Source of the DNA: JBEKYD01 sp049509915
Lineage (GTDB): Bacteria; Acidobacteriota; Terriglobia; Bryobacterales; Bryobacteraceae
Assembly: GCA_049509915.1 (NCBI GenBank)
Contig: JBEKZL010000253.1
Location: forward strand, 1-12,743
Length of the DNA: 12,743 bases
Direction: 5' to 3'
This document shows, piece by piece, positions 6,482-12,714 of the stretch. Every line of letters starts with the position of its first letter. The stretch's first letter is position 1. The notes under the pieces were generated by a model, which saw only the letters and a list, made by a program, of their open reading frames with translations, had not been told where the DNA came from and searched no databases. The translations under genes and the position numbers were made by a program.

Positions 6482-6499
6482 TGGAACCATAACCGATCC

Positions 6500-7852
6500 A
6501 TGTCGAAGCTTTCTCCAGGTTGGCAGAGCGTGAATGTCCTGGAAGCGGTGTTTGACCAGCTTTCCGACGCGCTAATCCTTTACGATCCGGAATTCCGTAT
6601 TACGGGAGTGAACCGGTCCGCTGAAAAGCTTTTCGGAATTTCCTCGGACCAAATGCTGGGCAAGCACTGCCAGGAAGTCTTCAGGTGCTCGCTGTGCGAG
6701 CCTGGCTGCGGCATGCTGGTGGGTTTGAACCAGGCGCCATCGACCCCGCATTCGACCGTCCGGCTGCACACCGATAACGGGCTGGAACGTCTGGTGGTGA
6801 TGAAAACCACCCAGATGCTGGACGACCAGGGGCGGCTGTCCGGGGTGGTGGCGACCATCAAGGACGTTACCGAGGAGGCCTCGCCGGAACGGCGCGAGGT
6901 GATCGCCGAATCTCCGGGCATGCGCGAGGTGGTGAATTTCGTGCGGCGGGTGGCATCGAGCGAGGCCACCACCATCCTGCTCGAGGGCGAAAACGGGACC
7001 GGCAAGGACCTGATCGCCAAGACCCTGCACTACCAGAGCCTGCGGCAGGCCGAGCCCTTCATCGCCATCAACTGCGCGGCGATTCCGGAAACCCTGCTCG
7101 AAAGCGAGCTGTTCGGTTACGAAAAAGGCGCTTTCACCGACGCCCGTTCGCAGAAACGCGGCATTTTCGAGCTGGCCGACAAGGGTACCCTTTTCCTGGA
7201 CGAGATCGGCGAAATCCCCATGATGCTGCAGGCCAAGCTGCTGCGGGTATTGGAAGAACAGAGCTTCCGCCGGCTGGGCGGATTGAAAGACATCCAACTG
7301 GATCTACGCGTGGTGGCGGCCACCAACAAGAACCTGCGCGAAGCGGTCAAGGAAAGCGCCTTCCGGCAGGACCTTTATTTTCGCCTCAACGTCATCCAGA
7401 TTCTGATTCCGCCGCTACGGGAGCGGCGCGAAGATATTGTGCCGATGACGCGTTTCTTCATCGACCATTACAATCGCAAGTTCAAGCGCAGCATCGAAGG
7501 AGTAAGCGACGACGCGGCCAAGCTGCTGCTTTCGCACGACTGGCCCGGCAACGTGCGCGAATTGCGGAACGCCATCGAGCGGGCCATGATTCTGGAGGAG
7601 TCGGCCCTGATCCATTCCGCCAGCCTGCCTATTTCCATCAGCCGGCCCGAATACGCGCCTATTACCGACACAGGCCTCGACGGCCGAAGCGCGGCCGCCA
7701 CCGTGGACGGCATGTCGCTTGAAGATCACGAACGCAGCCTGCTGGTGCGGGCACTGGAAAAGACCAACGGGAACCAGACCCAGGCCGCGCGCCTGCTGCG
7801 CGTCACCCGCGACACGCTGCGCTACAAGATGAAGAAGTTCAGTTTGAAGTAA
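6500..7852 (+). CDS. Sigma-54-dependent transcriptional activator with cysteine-bearing PAS domain
   Basis: A 450-residue enhancer-binding protein that would drive sigma-54 RNA polymerase at the divergent cytochrome promoter. A PAS domain spans about 15-120 and carries C57, C63, C66 and C70 (HCQEVFRCSLCEPGCGM), a cluster suited to metal, Fe-S or redox sensing. The AAA+ domain has Walker A GENGTGKD (163-170), the sigma-54 contact loop as GAFTDA instead of GAFTGA (210-215), and Walker B GTLFLDEIGE (229-238). RQDLYFRLNV and WPGNVRELRN follow. A Fis-type helix-turn-helix (NQTQAARLLRVTRDTLRYKM) ends the protein. No phosphorylatable receiver domain is present, so the PAS probably senses the signal itself. 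The ORF opens at 6404, but the ATG at 6500 follows an extended -10 and starts near the PAS domain. Its 3' end overlaps the convergent gene by 14 nt. The target and the redox signal are inferred. Confidence 0.95.
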   Translation: MSKLSPGWQSVNVLEAVFDQLSDALILYDPEFRITGVNRSAEKLFGISSDQMLGKHCQEVFRCSLCEPGCGMLVGLNQAPSTPHSTVRLHTDNGLERLVVMKTTQMLDDQGRLSGVVATIKDVTEEASPERREVIAESPGMREVVNFVRRVASSEATTILLEGENGTGKDLIAKTLHYQSLRQAEPFIAINCAAIPETLLESELFGYEKGAFTDARSQKRGIFELADKGTLFLDEIGEIPMMLQAKLLRVLEEQSFRRLGGLKDIQLDLRVVAATNKNLREAVKESAFRQDLYFRLNVIQILIPPLRERREDIVPMTRFFIDHYNRKFKRSIEGVSDDAAKLLLSHDWPGNVRELRNAIERAMILEESALIHSASLPISISRPEYAPITDTGLDGRSAAATVDGMSLEDHERSLLVRALEKTNGNQTQAARLLRVTRDTLRYKMKKFSLK

Positions 7853-8807
7853 CGGCGGGCGGCACGAAGAAAACCCGCGGCGAGCCGGCGTTAGGGTCGA
7901 TCAGCCACACCGGACCGCGCCCCGCCTGGTTCAAGCGCAAGAAGCCACCCATTGGCTCGAGCCCCGTCGCCAGTGCGTCGCTGGACTGTTGCACGCTCGT
8001 CCCCGCGGCCAGATCGAAGCTCCATATCGAACCGGCTGCGTTGGCGGCATAGAGCGTTGCGGAATCGGCCGAGAACGCCACTCCGACCGCTCTGGCCAAG
8101 GCCGCGTTCTGCGCCACCGCCTGCTGGACGGCGCTGCCGGCCGCATCGTGAATCCAGGTGAGGACGCCGCCGGTCGAGATCGCCGCATCGTGGCTTCCGG
8201 GCGCAAAAGCCACCACTCCGGATTGGCCAATGGGCATCAGCGAATTACTGCTGCCGCCGGCTACCGCCGCCAGGCGCAACCCATTTTCCGTAGCCAGCAA
8301 CAGCCACACCCCATCGTCGCTCACCGCCAGCCAGCCGGCGGACGAGTGAACCGAAACAGCCGCCGCGGTGGCGGCGTCCAGTGCCACGCTGCCAGCCAGC
8401 GCCGGGCTGGAGGGCAATCCCGTGACCACCTGCACGCTATCGCTCGCGACCAGCGCCGCCGCCGTGCCGGACGGGCTGAAGACCACCCGTCTGGGCGTCG
8501 CGATCGAACCCGTGGCCGCCACTTCGGTAGCGGCATTGCCGCTCAAGGTGAACCAATGAGTGGTGCCGTCGGTCGCGACCAGCACGGCCAGATCCTGACG
8601 CGAGCCCACAAAACCGGCCTCCAGCGCGAAAGGAACCGCCAGCCGATCGCCCAGCGTGGCGGCGCCCGGCACGCCGCGAACCGGCCGGAGGGCCGCGGCC
8701 GTCCGGTCGTACACGTAGCCGGCCACGGGGCCGCTCAACTGCCCCGGCTGCGCTAGCGCCGGCGCGCCCAACAATAGAAATGATGCCAGCAGTTTGCGCG
8801 TGCTCAT
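7839..8807 (-). CDS. Secreted beta-propeller-like protein of unknown function
   Basis: A 322-residue exported protein. Residues 1-19 are a signal peptide (KLLASFLLLGAPALA, cleavage before QPGQ). The rest consists of repeating blades of about 40-45 residues marked by VVFSPSGTAAALVAS, LAVSDDGVWLLLATENG, VAFAPGSHDAAIS and VAFSADSATLYAANAAGSIWSFD, the pattern of WD40/YVTN-type propellers. It is rich in Ala, Val and Ser, has no cysteine and no catalytic motif, so a binding or scaffold role outside the cytoplasm is the most that can be said. The ATG overlaps the stop of the upstream Ig-like gene (ATGA), so the two are translationally coupled. Its stop lies inside the end of the convergent sigma-54 activator gene, and no terminator separates them. 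Confidence 0.8.
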   Translation of the reverse strand: MSTRKLLASFLLLGAPALAQPGQLSGPVAGYVYDRTAAALRPVRGVPGAATLGDRLAVPFALEAGFVGSRQDLAVLVATDGTTHWFTLSGNAATEVAATGSIATPRRVVFSPSGTAAALVASDSVQVVTGLPSSPALAGSVALDAATAAAVSVHSSAGWLAVSDDGVWLLLATENGLRLAAVAGGSSNSLMPIGQSGVVAFAPGSHDAAISTGGVLTWIHDAAGSAVQQAVAQNAALARAVGVAFSADSATLYAANAAGSIWSFDLAAGTSVQQSSDALATGLEPMGGFLRLNQAGRGPVWLIDPNAGSPRVFFVPPAVTSN

Positions 8808-9400
8808 TGTCCCGGTGCTCCTACAGTGCCAGTCCCCGGCGTTAGCGTAACCACCGACGACGCGGTGGAACTGCCGCCGCTGCCGGAATGGGTGGCATAA
8901 TAGGCACCGCCGGCCGCCGCCGCCGCGCCCAACGCTACCAGGACTACGAACAATTTGACCGAAATCCCCGCCACCGTCGCGGCCGCCCCGGCAAGCGCTT
9001 CATTGCGCATGTGAATATCAGTGGAGCCGGTGCGGCCGTTGAACGATGCGTTGACGTGCACCTGAAACTGGCCCTGCGCGTTGTTCGGGCGAAAGCCGCG
9101 CGCGATCGCGTTGCCCTGGCTATCGGAAGTTACCGCGAGTGTCTGCGAGCCGTTGGCGAAGGTCCCGCCAGCTCCCTGGGAAGGCAGCAGAAAGATCACT
9201 GACGCGCCGGCCACCGGCTTGTGATTCTCGTCCTGCACCTGCACGATGGCTTCTCGCGCCGTACGCTGGTGAATGTTGTTGATGGCACCTTCGCCCTCGA
9301 CGATCACCAGATTCAACTTTGGGACGCTGTCCTGGGCGCGTCCCGCCAGAACAAGGATCACCACCACCATCCATGCCAGTATCCCCGCCAAGCCTCGCAT
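8804..9400 (-). CDS. Membrane-bound Ig-like (Big_1/CarboxypepD_reg-type) domain protein
   Basis: A 198-residue envelope protein of unknown function. Residues 5-22 are a signal sequence or anchor (AGILAWMVVVILVLAG). Residues 30-133 look like one bacterial Ig-like/carboxypeptidase-regulatory domain: REAIVQVQDENHKPVAGASVIF, then a glycine-rich loop, TSDSQGNAIARGF and GQFQVHVNASFNG, the classic 'D-x-x-G-x-P-V-x-G-A' and 'T-D-x-x-G' layout. Residues 145-170 are a second helix (VKLFVVLVALGAAAAAGGAYY) followed by a Ser/Gly/Thr tail. The ORF can be extended to 9790, but the extra 130 codons run through intergenic repeats. I start at the ATG at 9400, which has GCGGAGG 5 nt before it and a good promoter 20 nt upstream. 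The stop overlaps the beta-propeller ATG. The two probably act together in the envelope. Confidence 0.82.
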   Translation of the reverse strand: MRGLAGILAWMVVVILVLAGRAQDSVPKLNLVIVEGEGAINNIHQRTAREAIVQVQDENHKPVAGASVIFLLPSQGAGGTFANGSQTLAVTSDSQGNAIARGFRPNNAQGQFQVHVNASFNGRTGSTDIHMRNEALAGAAATVAGISVKLFVVLVALGAAAAAGGAYYATHSGSGGSSTASSVVTLTPGTGTVGAPGQ

Positions 9401-9419
9401 TCCACCTCCGCGATTTCCT

Positions 9420-9448
9420 ATTATCCACGATAAACGGTTGCGCGTCAG
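9420..9448 (-). promoter_or_regulatory. Sigma-70-type promoter of the Ig-like/beta-propeller operon
   Basis: On the minus strand CTGACG (9443-9448) and GATAAT (9420-9425) are separated by exactly 17 bp, with a predicted leader of about 13 nt that includes GGAGG. Both hexamers are close to TTGACA and TATAAT. Confidence 0.5.
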
Positions 9449-9480
9449 TACGCTCAGGTTTTTTGCCTGTTGCAGCGTAC
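9448..9480. repeat. Interrupted hairpin abutting the -35 of the Ig-like gene promoter
   Basis: GTACGCT (9448-9454) pairs perfectly with AGCGTAC (9474-9480). Inside it CAGG (9455-9458) pairs with CCTG (9466-9469) around a T-rich loop, with a 4-nt bulge on one side. The outer arm overlaps the last base of the -35, so it could be an operator, or a stray repeat element. Confidence 0.4.
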
Positions 9481-9490
9481 CAGGAGAAAC

Positions 9491-9537
9491 AACGTCGGCT
9501 CGAAAGCCGACGCCGCGGACTGAGAGCCAGGGCCACG
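9491..9537. repeat. Dispersed double-hairpin repeat, copy 1
   Basis: The 47-nt element starts AACGTCGGCT and ends CCACG. Its first stem is CGTCGGCT-CGAA-AGCCGACG (8 bp, 4-nt loop); its second is GGaCT-GAG-AGCC with one bulge. It aligns without gaps to 12560-12606 (35 of 47 identical). Short twin-hairpin repeats of this look are common between genes in Solibacter-type genomes; that last point is from memory. Confidence 0.7.
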
Positions 9538-9639
9538 AAGAATCCTCTAAACGAAGCGCCTTTATTGGGGTCAGGCGGGGCTTCTTGGGACGGGAGGAGC
9601 AGCTTTTTGGCTTCGCCGAGGTCTGTGAAAAAACAAATC

Positions 9640-9657
9640 GCAGGCGAAAACGCCCGC
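9640..9657. repeat. Short hairpin of the dispersed-repeat type
   Basis: GCaGGCG-AAAA-CGCCcGC forms a 7-bp stem with one mismatch and an AAAA loop. It is similar in style to the hairpins at 9491 and 12525 but is not a sequence copy of them. Confidence 0.45.
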
Positions 9658-9742
9658 TCCTCGAAAGCAGCCAATTGCAGGGCGGACCACGAAAAACGAT
9701 GCGGTGCTTAACTGATTTGGGGATTCGCAGTTTAGGCGCGGC

Positions 9743-9766
9743 AGCCGCTCCCTCGCGGTCGCGGCT
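9743..9766. repeat. Intergenic 'CCGAGCCGCGACCG' repeat motif
   Basis: AGCCGC (9743-9748) pairs with GCGGCT (9761-9766) around a loop that reads TCCCTCGCGGTC. On the minus strand the motif gives the SRDREGA-like peptide often seen in false N-terminal extensions of acidobacterial ORFs. That is why I treat it as a dispersed repeat and not coding; only one copy is in this window. Confidence 0.4.
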
Positions 9767-9902
9767 CGGTTGCGGGCACCGCGTTTTCAATCACTTAACG
9801 AGCCCTACCGCGAGGAAGGGGTTGCCGGGAACGGATCTCCCCAGGCCGGTTAAGCACCCCAAACGATGGCTGGCTCGCGTCTGGGACCGGCGCCAATCGC
9901 GC

Positions 9903-9908
9903 TATGAT
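9903..9908 (+). promoter_or_regulatory. Possible -10 (TATGAT) of the nfnAB operon
   Basis: GCTATGATACGG contains a 5/6 match to TATAAT. The -35 region is not recognisable. If used, the leader would be about 147 nt long. The inverted repeat TGGCTGGC (9867-9874) / GCCAGCCA (9915-9922) brackets it, but 8-bp arms at this distance are expected several times by chance in a window this size. Confidence 0.3.
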
Positions 9909-10062
9909 ACGGTTGCCAGCCAGTTTCTCCCGATGTTCCGCCTGGACGCGGCGAGAGCATGCCGTTCGCTTTCGGCGGCCATAGGGGCCGGGATCGCGCG
10001 CGGCGGATTGGCCCCGCAGCAACTCTGGAAAGACGTTTAGCCAAGGAGGGAACCAGTTTCTT

Positions 10063-11001
10063 ATGTTTCGCATTCTCCGCACCAGAGCCCTGGGACGAAA
10101 TATCAAGCTGTTCGAGGTTGAAGCGCCCCGCATCGCCTCCAAGCAGAAGCCGGGGCAATTTGTCATCCTTCGTCTGCACGATCGTGGCGAACGCATCCCC
10201 TTGACGATCGAGGGTTCCGACCCGAAGAAGGGCTCGATCACGCTGGTGGTACAGTCGATCGGGAAGACCACCTCGCTGATGAATTCGCTGGAAGCGGGCG
10301 ACGTCATTCTGGATGTGGTCGGCCCGCTGGGGAAGCCGTCGGAAATCCACAACTACGGCACGGCGGTGGTGATCGGCGGCAGTGTGGGCACCGCCGTCGC
10401 CCTTCCCACCGCGCGCGCTCTGAAAGAGGCCGGCAACCGCGTGATTGGCATTACGGGCTCGCGCAGCAAAGACCTGCTGGTGCTGGAGGACGAGCTTCGC
10501 GCCGTCAGCCACGAAACCTTCGTAATGACCGACGACGGCAGCTACGGCGAGCAAGGTCTGGTGACGAAGAAGTTGCAGGAGCTGATCGACAGCGGTTTGA
10601 AGATCGACCTGGTGCTGGCGATTGGGCCGGTACCGATGATGCGGGCGGTATGGAACGTGGCCCGGCCGCACGGCATCAAGACGGTGGTAAGCCTGAACTC
10701 GATCATGGTGGACGGCACCGGTATGTGCGGGGGCTGCCGCGTGCTGGCCGGCGACAAGAGCAAGTTCGCCTGCGTGGACGGGCCGGAGTTCGATGCGGCG
10801 GAGATTAACTTCGACGTGCTGGTCCAGCGCAACAATATGTATCGAGGGGACGAGAAGCGTTCGCTGGATAAATTCCTGGCCAATCCCGAGGAGGATCTGA
10901 AACTGATGCGCGACCTGCGCAGCCGCGCCGATCGCGAGCGCTGCCAGTTGGAGACGCTGGAAGCGGCCGCGAAGCGGGAGGTTTCCGATGCCGTCGCATA
11001 A
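10063..11001 (+). CDS. nfnA: NfnA/SudB-type FAD, NAD and [2Fe-2S] subunit
   Basis: Small subunit of the NADH-dependent ferredoxin:NADP+ oxidoreductase, called sulfide dehydrogenase beta (SudB) in Pyrococcus. In known enzymes it binds FAD and NAD(H) and passes electrons to the large subunit through one [2Fe-2S]. The ferredoxin-reductase-like fold has RIPLTIEG (FAD binding, 44-51), QSIGKTTSLMNSL, the nucleotide site GGSVGTAVALPTA (105-117) and TGSRSKD. The cluster region is DGTGMCGGCR with FACVDGPEFD, giving C222, C225 and C237; an Asp such as D217 may be the fourth ligand, as in Thermotoga NfnA. The 312 residues include a charged C-terminal extension past about 265. AAGGAGG lies 13 nt before the ATG, a rather long spacing. 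The stop overlaps the large-subunit start by 14 nt. Bifurcation versus sulfide or polysulfide chemistry cannot be told from sequence. Confidence 0.9.
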   Translation: MFRILRTRALGRNIKLFEVEAPRIASKQKPGQFVILRLHDRGERIPLTIEGSDPKKGSITLVVQSIGKTTSLMNSLEAGDVILDVVGPLGKPSEIHNYGTAVVIGGSVGTAVALPTARALKEAGNRVIGITGSRSKDLLVLEDELRAVSHETFVMTDDGSYGEQGLVTKKLQELIDSGLKIDLVLAIGPVPMMRAVWNVARPHGIKTVVSLNSIMVDGTGMCGGCRVLAGDKSKFACVDGPEFDAAEINFDVLVQRNNMYRGDEKRSLDKFLANPEEDLKLMRDLRSRADRERCQLETLEAAAKREVSDAVA

Positions 11002-12424
11002 CCCGCTCACCAATAAAGAACGCTACAAGATTCAGCGGCAGCACATGCCGGAGCAGGAGGCGGTGGAACGCGGCCACAACTTCAAAGAGGTCAACCTGGG
11101 CCTTCCCGAGCAGGTGGCGAAGATCGAGGCGCAGCGCTGCCTGGCCTGCGAAAAGACCACCTGCATTACGGCCTGTCCGGTGGGGGTCAAGATCAAGGAC
11201 TTTGTAGACCTGGTGCTGGCGGGGGATTACATCGGCGCGGCGCGGAAGATTCGCGAGGATAATTCCCTGCCGGCGGTCACGGGACGGGTTTGCCCGCAAG
11301 AGGACCAGTGCGAAGGGAAGTGCGTACTGGCGAAAAAGGGTTCTTCGCTAGCGATCGGGTACCTGGAGCGCTTCGTGGCGGACTATGAGCAATCGACCGG
11401 GCAGCTCGGCATGCCGGCGATTGCGCCGCCGACGGGGAAGAAAGTAGCCATCGTGGGCAGCGGTCCGGCCGGCTTGAGCTGCGCGGGCGACCTGATCCAG
11501 AAGGGGCACAAGGTCCGGGTCTTCGAGGCGCTGCACGAGATCGGGGGCGTGCTGATCTACGGTATTCCCGAGTTTCGGCTGCCCAAGGAAATTGTGCGGC
11601 AGGAGGTGGGGAATCTCCGCCAGATGGGTGTGGAGTTCGAGACCAACGTGGTGGTGGGAAAAACGGTGACCATCGACGAACTGATGCAGGAAGAAGGCTA
11701 CGATGCCGTCTTTCTGGCGACGGGAGCGGGCCTGCCGCAGTTCCTGGGCATTGCCGGCGAACATCTCAACGGAGTTTACTCGGCCAACGAGTTCCTGACG
11801 CGGGTCAACCTGATGCGCGCCTACCAGTTCCCCGAATACGACGAGCCGGTCTACGACTGCCGCGGCAAGGACGTGATCGTGGTGGGCGGCGGCAACACGG
11901 CGCTCGACGCGGTTCGCACGGCGCTGCGGCTGGGTGCTCGTTCCGCTTCCATTTTCTATCGCCGCACCGAAGCCGAGATGCCGGCCCGAAAAGAAGAGGT
12001 GGCGCACGCCAAGGCGGAGGGAGTTCAGTTCCATTTTCTGGTGAATCCGCTGGCGTTCGAGGGCGACGAAAAGGGATGGCTGAAGAGCGTCACCTGCAGC
12101 CGGATGGAATTGGGCGAGATGGACGCATCCGGCCGGCGGCGTCCGGTACCGGTTCAGGGCTCGGAGTTCGAAACGGCGGTTTCGCTGGCGATTATCGCGG
12201 TGGGCACGACGGCCAATCCGCTGGTGCAATCCACCACCCCCGACCTGGCGACCAATAAACGCGGCTACATAGTGACCGATGCCGAGAGCCAGAAGACCTC
12301 GAAGCGCGGCGTATTTGCGGGCGGCGATATTGTCACCGGCGCGGCCACGGTGATTCTGGCGATGGGCGCCGGACGCAACGGGGCCAAGGCCATCCACGAC
12401 TACCTGACTACGGACGTCTTTTGA
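10988..12424 (+). CDS. nfnB: NfnB/SudA-type large subunit (GltD-like flavoprotein with two [4Fe-4S])
   Basis: The large subunit of the same complex, homologous to the small subunit of glutamate synthase (GltD) and often annotated gltA. It carries the NADPH site and, in studied NfnB, the bifurcating FAD. The N-terminal domain has C51, C54, C59 and C63 (CLACEKTTCITACPVG) and C102, C108 and C112 (GRVCPQEDQCEGKC). These supply two [4Fe-4S] clusters; a Glu in the second motif may be a ligand, as in NfnB. The FAD fold starts at VAIVGSGPAGLSCAGDL (153-169), the NADPH fold at VIVVGGGNTALDAVRTALRLGA (296-317), and FAGGDIVTGAATVILAMGAG (443-462) closes the FAD site. The length of 478 is normal. It overlaps NfnA by 14 nt, so stoichiometric translation is likely. 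No gltB lies in the window, which argues against glutamate synthase. Partner protein, not isolated role, supports Nfn/Sud. Confidence 0.93.
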   Translation: MPSHNPLTNKERYKIQRQHMPEQEAVERGHNFKEVNLGLPEQVAKIEAQRCLACEKTTCITACPVGVKIKDFVDLVLAGDYIGAARKIREDNSLPAVTGRVCPQEDQCEGKCVLAKKGSSLAIGYLERFVADYEQSTGQLGMPAIAPPTGKKVAIVGSGPAGLSCAGDLIQKGHKVRVFEALHEIGGVLIYGIPEFRLPKEIVRQEVGNLRQMGVEFETNVVVGKTVTIDELMQEEGYDAVFLATGAGLPQFLGIAGEHLNGVYSANEFLTRVNLMRAYQFPEYDEPVYDCRGKDVIVVGGGNTALDAVRTALRLGARSASIFYRRTEAEMPARKEEVAHAKAEGVQFHFLVNPLAFEGDEKGWLKSVTCSRMELGEMDASGRRRPVPVQGSEFETAVSLAIIAVGTTANPLVQSTTPDLATNKRGYIVTDAESQKTSKRGVFAGGDIVTGAATVILAMGAGRNGAKAIHDYLTTDVF

Positions 12425-12428
12425 GTTG

Positions 12429-12445
12429 CCGGGCGGGTGGCCCGG
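12429..12445 (+). terminator. Possible terminator hairpin after nfnB
   Basis: CCGGGC-GGGTG-GCCCGG is a perfect 6-bp G+C stem starting 5 nt after the nfnB stop. There is no T-run behind it, so it may act as a transcript-end stabiliser or a weak terminator. Confidence 0.4.
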
Positions 12446-12524
12446 ACCAACGAAGTACTCAATTTCGGGATTACGGCAACCTATTAAGAAACCGCTCCGT
12501 TGAAGACGCGCCCGGTCAAAACCA

Positions 12525-12543
12525 CCGGCGACAAGATCGCCGG
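12525..12543. repeat. Hairpin preceding repeat copy 2
   Basis: CCGGCG-ACAAGAT-CGCCGG forms a perfect 6-bp stem. It is followed by CGCTACC and, 17 nt after the stem, by the double-hairpin repeat, so the two together make a three-hairpin string. Confidence 0.5.
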
Positions 12544-12559
12544 CGCTACCGAAGCAAAG

Positions 12560-12606
12560 AACGTCGGCTGGAAGGCCGACGCGGCAGACCGGAGGTCCTC
12601 GCCACG
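12560..12606. repeat. Dispersed double-hairpin repeat, copy 2
   Basis: Gap-free partner of 9491-9537 (35 of 47 identical). Stem 1 is CGTCGGC-TGGAAG-GCCGACG, where the extra T-A pair of copy 1 becomes a T-G wobble. Stem 2 is GACC-GGA-GGTC, a clean stem at the position where copy 1 has a bulged one. The changes largely keep both stems. Confidence 0.7.
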
Positions 12607-12685
12607 TACGTCTTCATTCCCTTTAGCCCGAAGTTCCCGCTCTCGATGAGCTGGAAGTAGCTGATTATTTGGGGAATAGAGCGGA

Positions 12686-12714
12686 TTGTGACTGCGGCCT
12701 ACTGGGTACACTAT
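12686..12714 (+). promoter_or_regulatory. Possible promoter for a gene beyond the right edge
   Basis: TTGTGA (12686-12691) and CACTAT (12709-12714) are 17 bp apart. The matches are moderate and the gene it would serve is not in the window. Confidence 0.25.

Larger units (their letters stand above)
9401..10062. other. Repeat-rich intergenic spacer (no supported gene)
   Basis: This 660-bp spacer separates divergent genes. It holds the promoter of the Ig-like gene at its left end and a possible promoter of the NfnA gene at about 9903. Between them are at least three dispersed-repeat-type hairpins (9491-9537, 9640-9657, 9743-9766). Open frames cross it on both strands, but they pass through the repeats, have no ribosome binding sites and show no recognisable domain, so I call none of them. 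Confidence 0.6.

Noticed and set aside
6393..9471. Shared 12-mer TTTTTGCCTGTT at 6393-6404 and 9460-9471, both near promoters
   Set aside because: A few 12-base matches are expected by chance in a window of this length; no other similarity surrounds them.
9401..9790. N-terminal extension of the Ig-like protein on the minus strand
   Set aside because: It passes through repeats giving SRDREGA-like peptide, whereas the ATG at 9400 has a strong ribosome binding site, a promoter and a signal sequence.
9273..10040. 255-codon plus-strand open frame upstream of nfnA, including a 35-codon ORF starting at 9933
   Set aside because: It is antisense to the start of the Ig-like gene and then runs through intergenic hairpin repeats. 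It has no ribosome binding site or domain. The short ORF at 9933-10040 also lacks a ribosome binding site and any known pattern.
9850..11013. 387-codon minus-strand open frame opposite nfnA, and a similar one opposite nfnB (11348-12397)
   Set aside because: Both are antisense to well-conserved enzymes with correct motifs; the His/Arg/Gln-rich composition is typical of shadows.
10988..12424. Assignment as glutamate synthase small subunit (GltD)
   Set aside because: No large GltB gene is present, and the gene overlaps an NfnA/SudB-type subunit, which is the hallmark of Nfn/Sud complexes.
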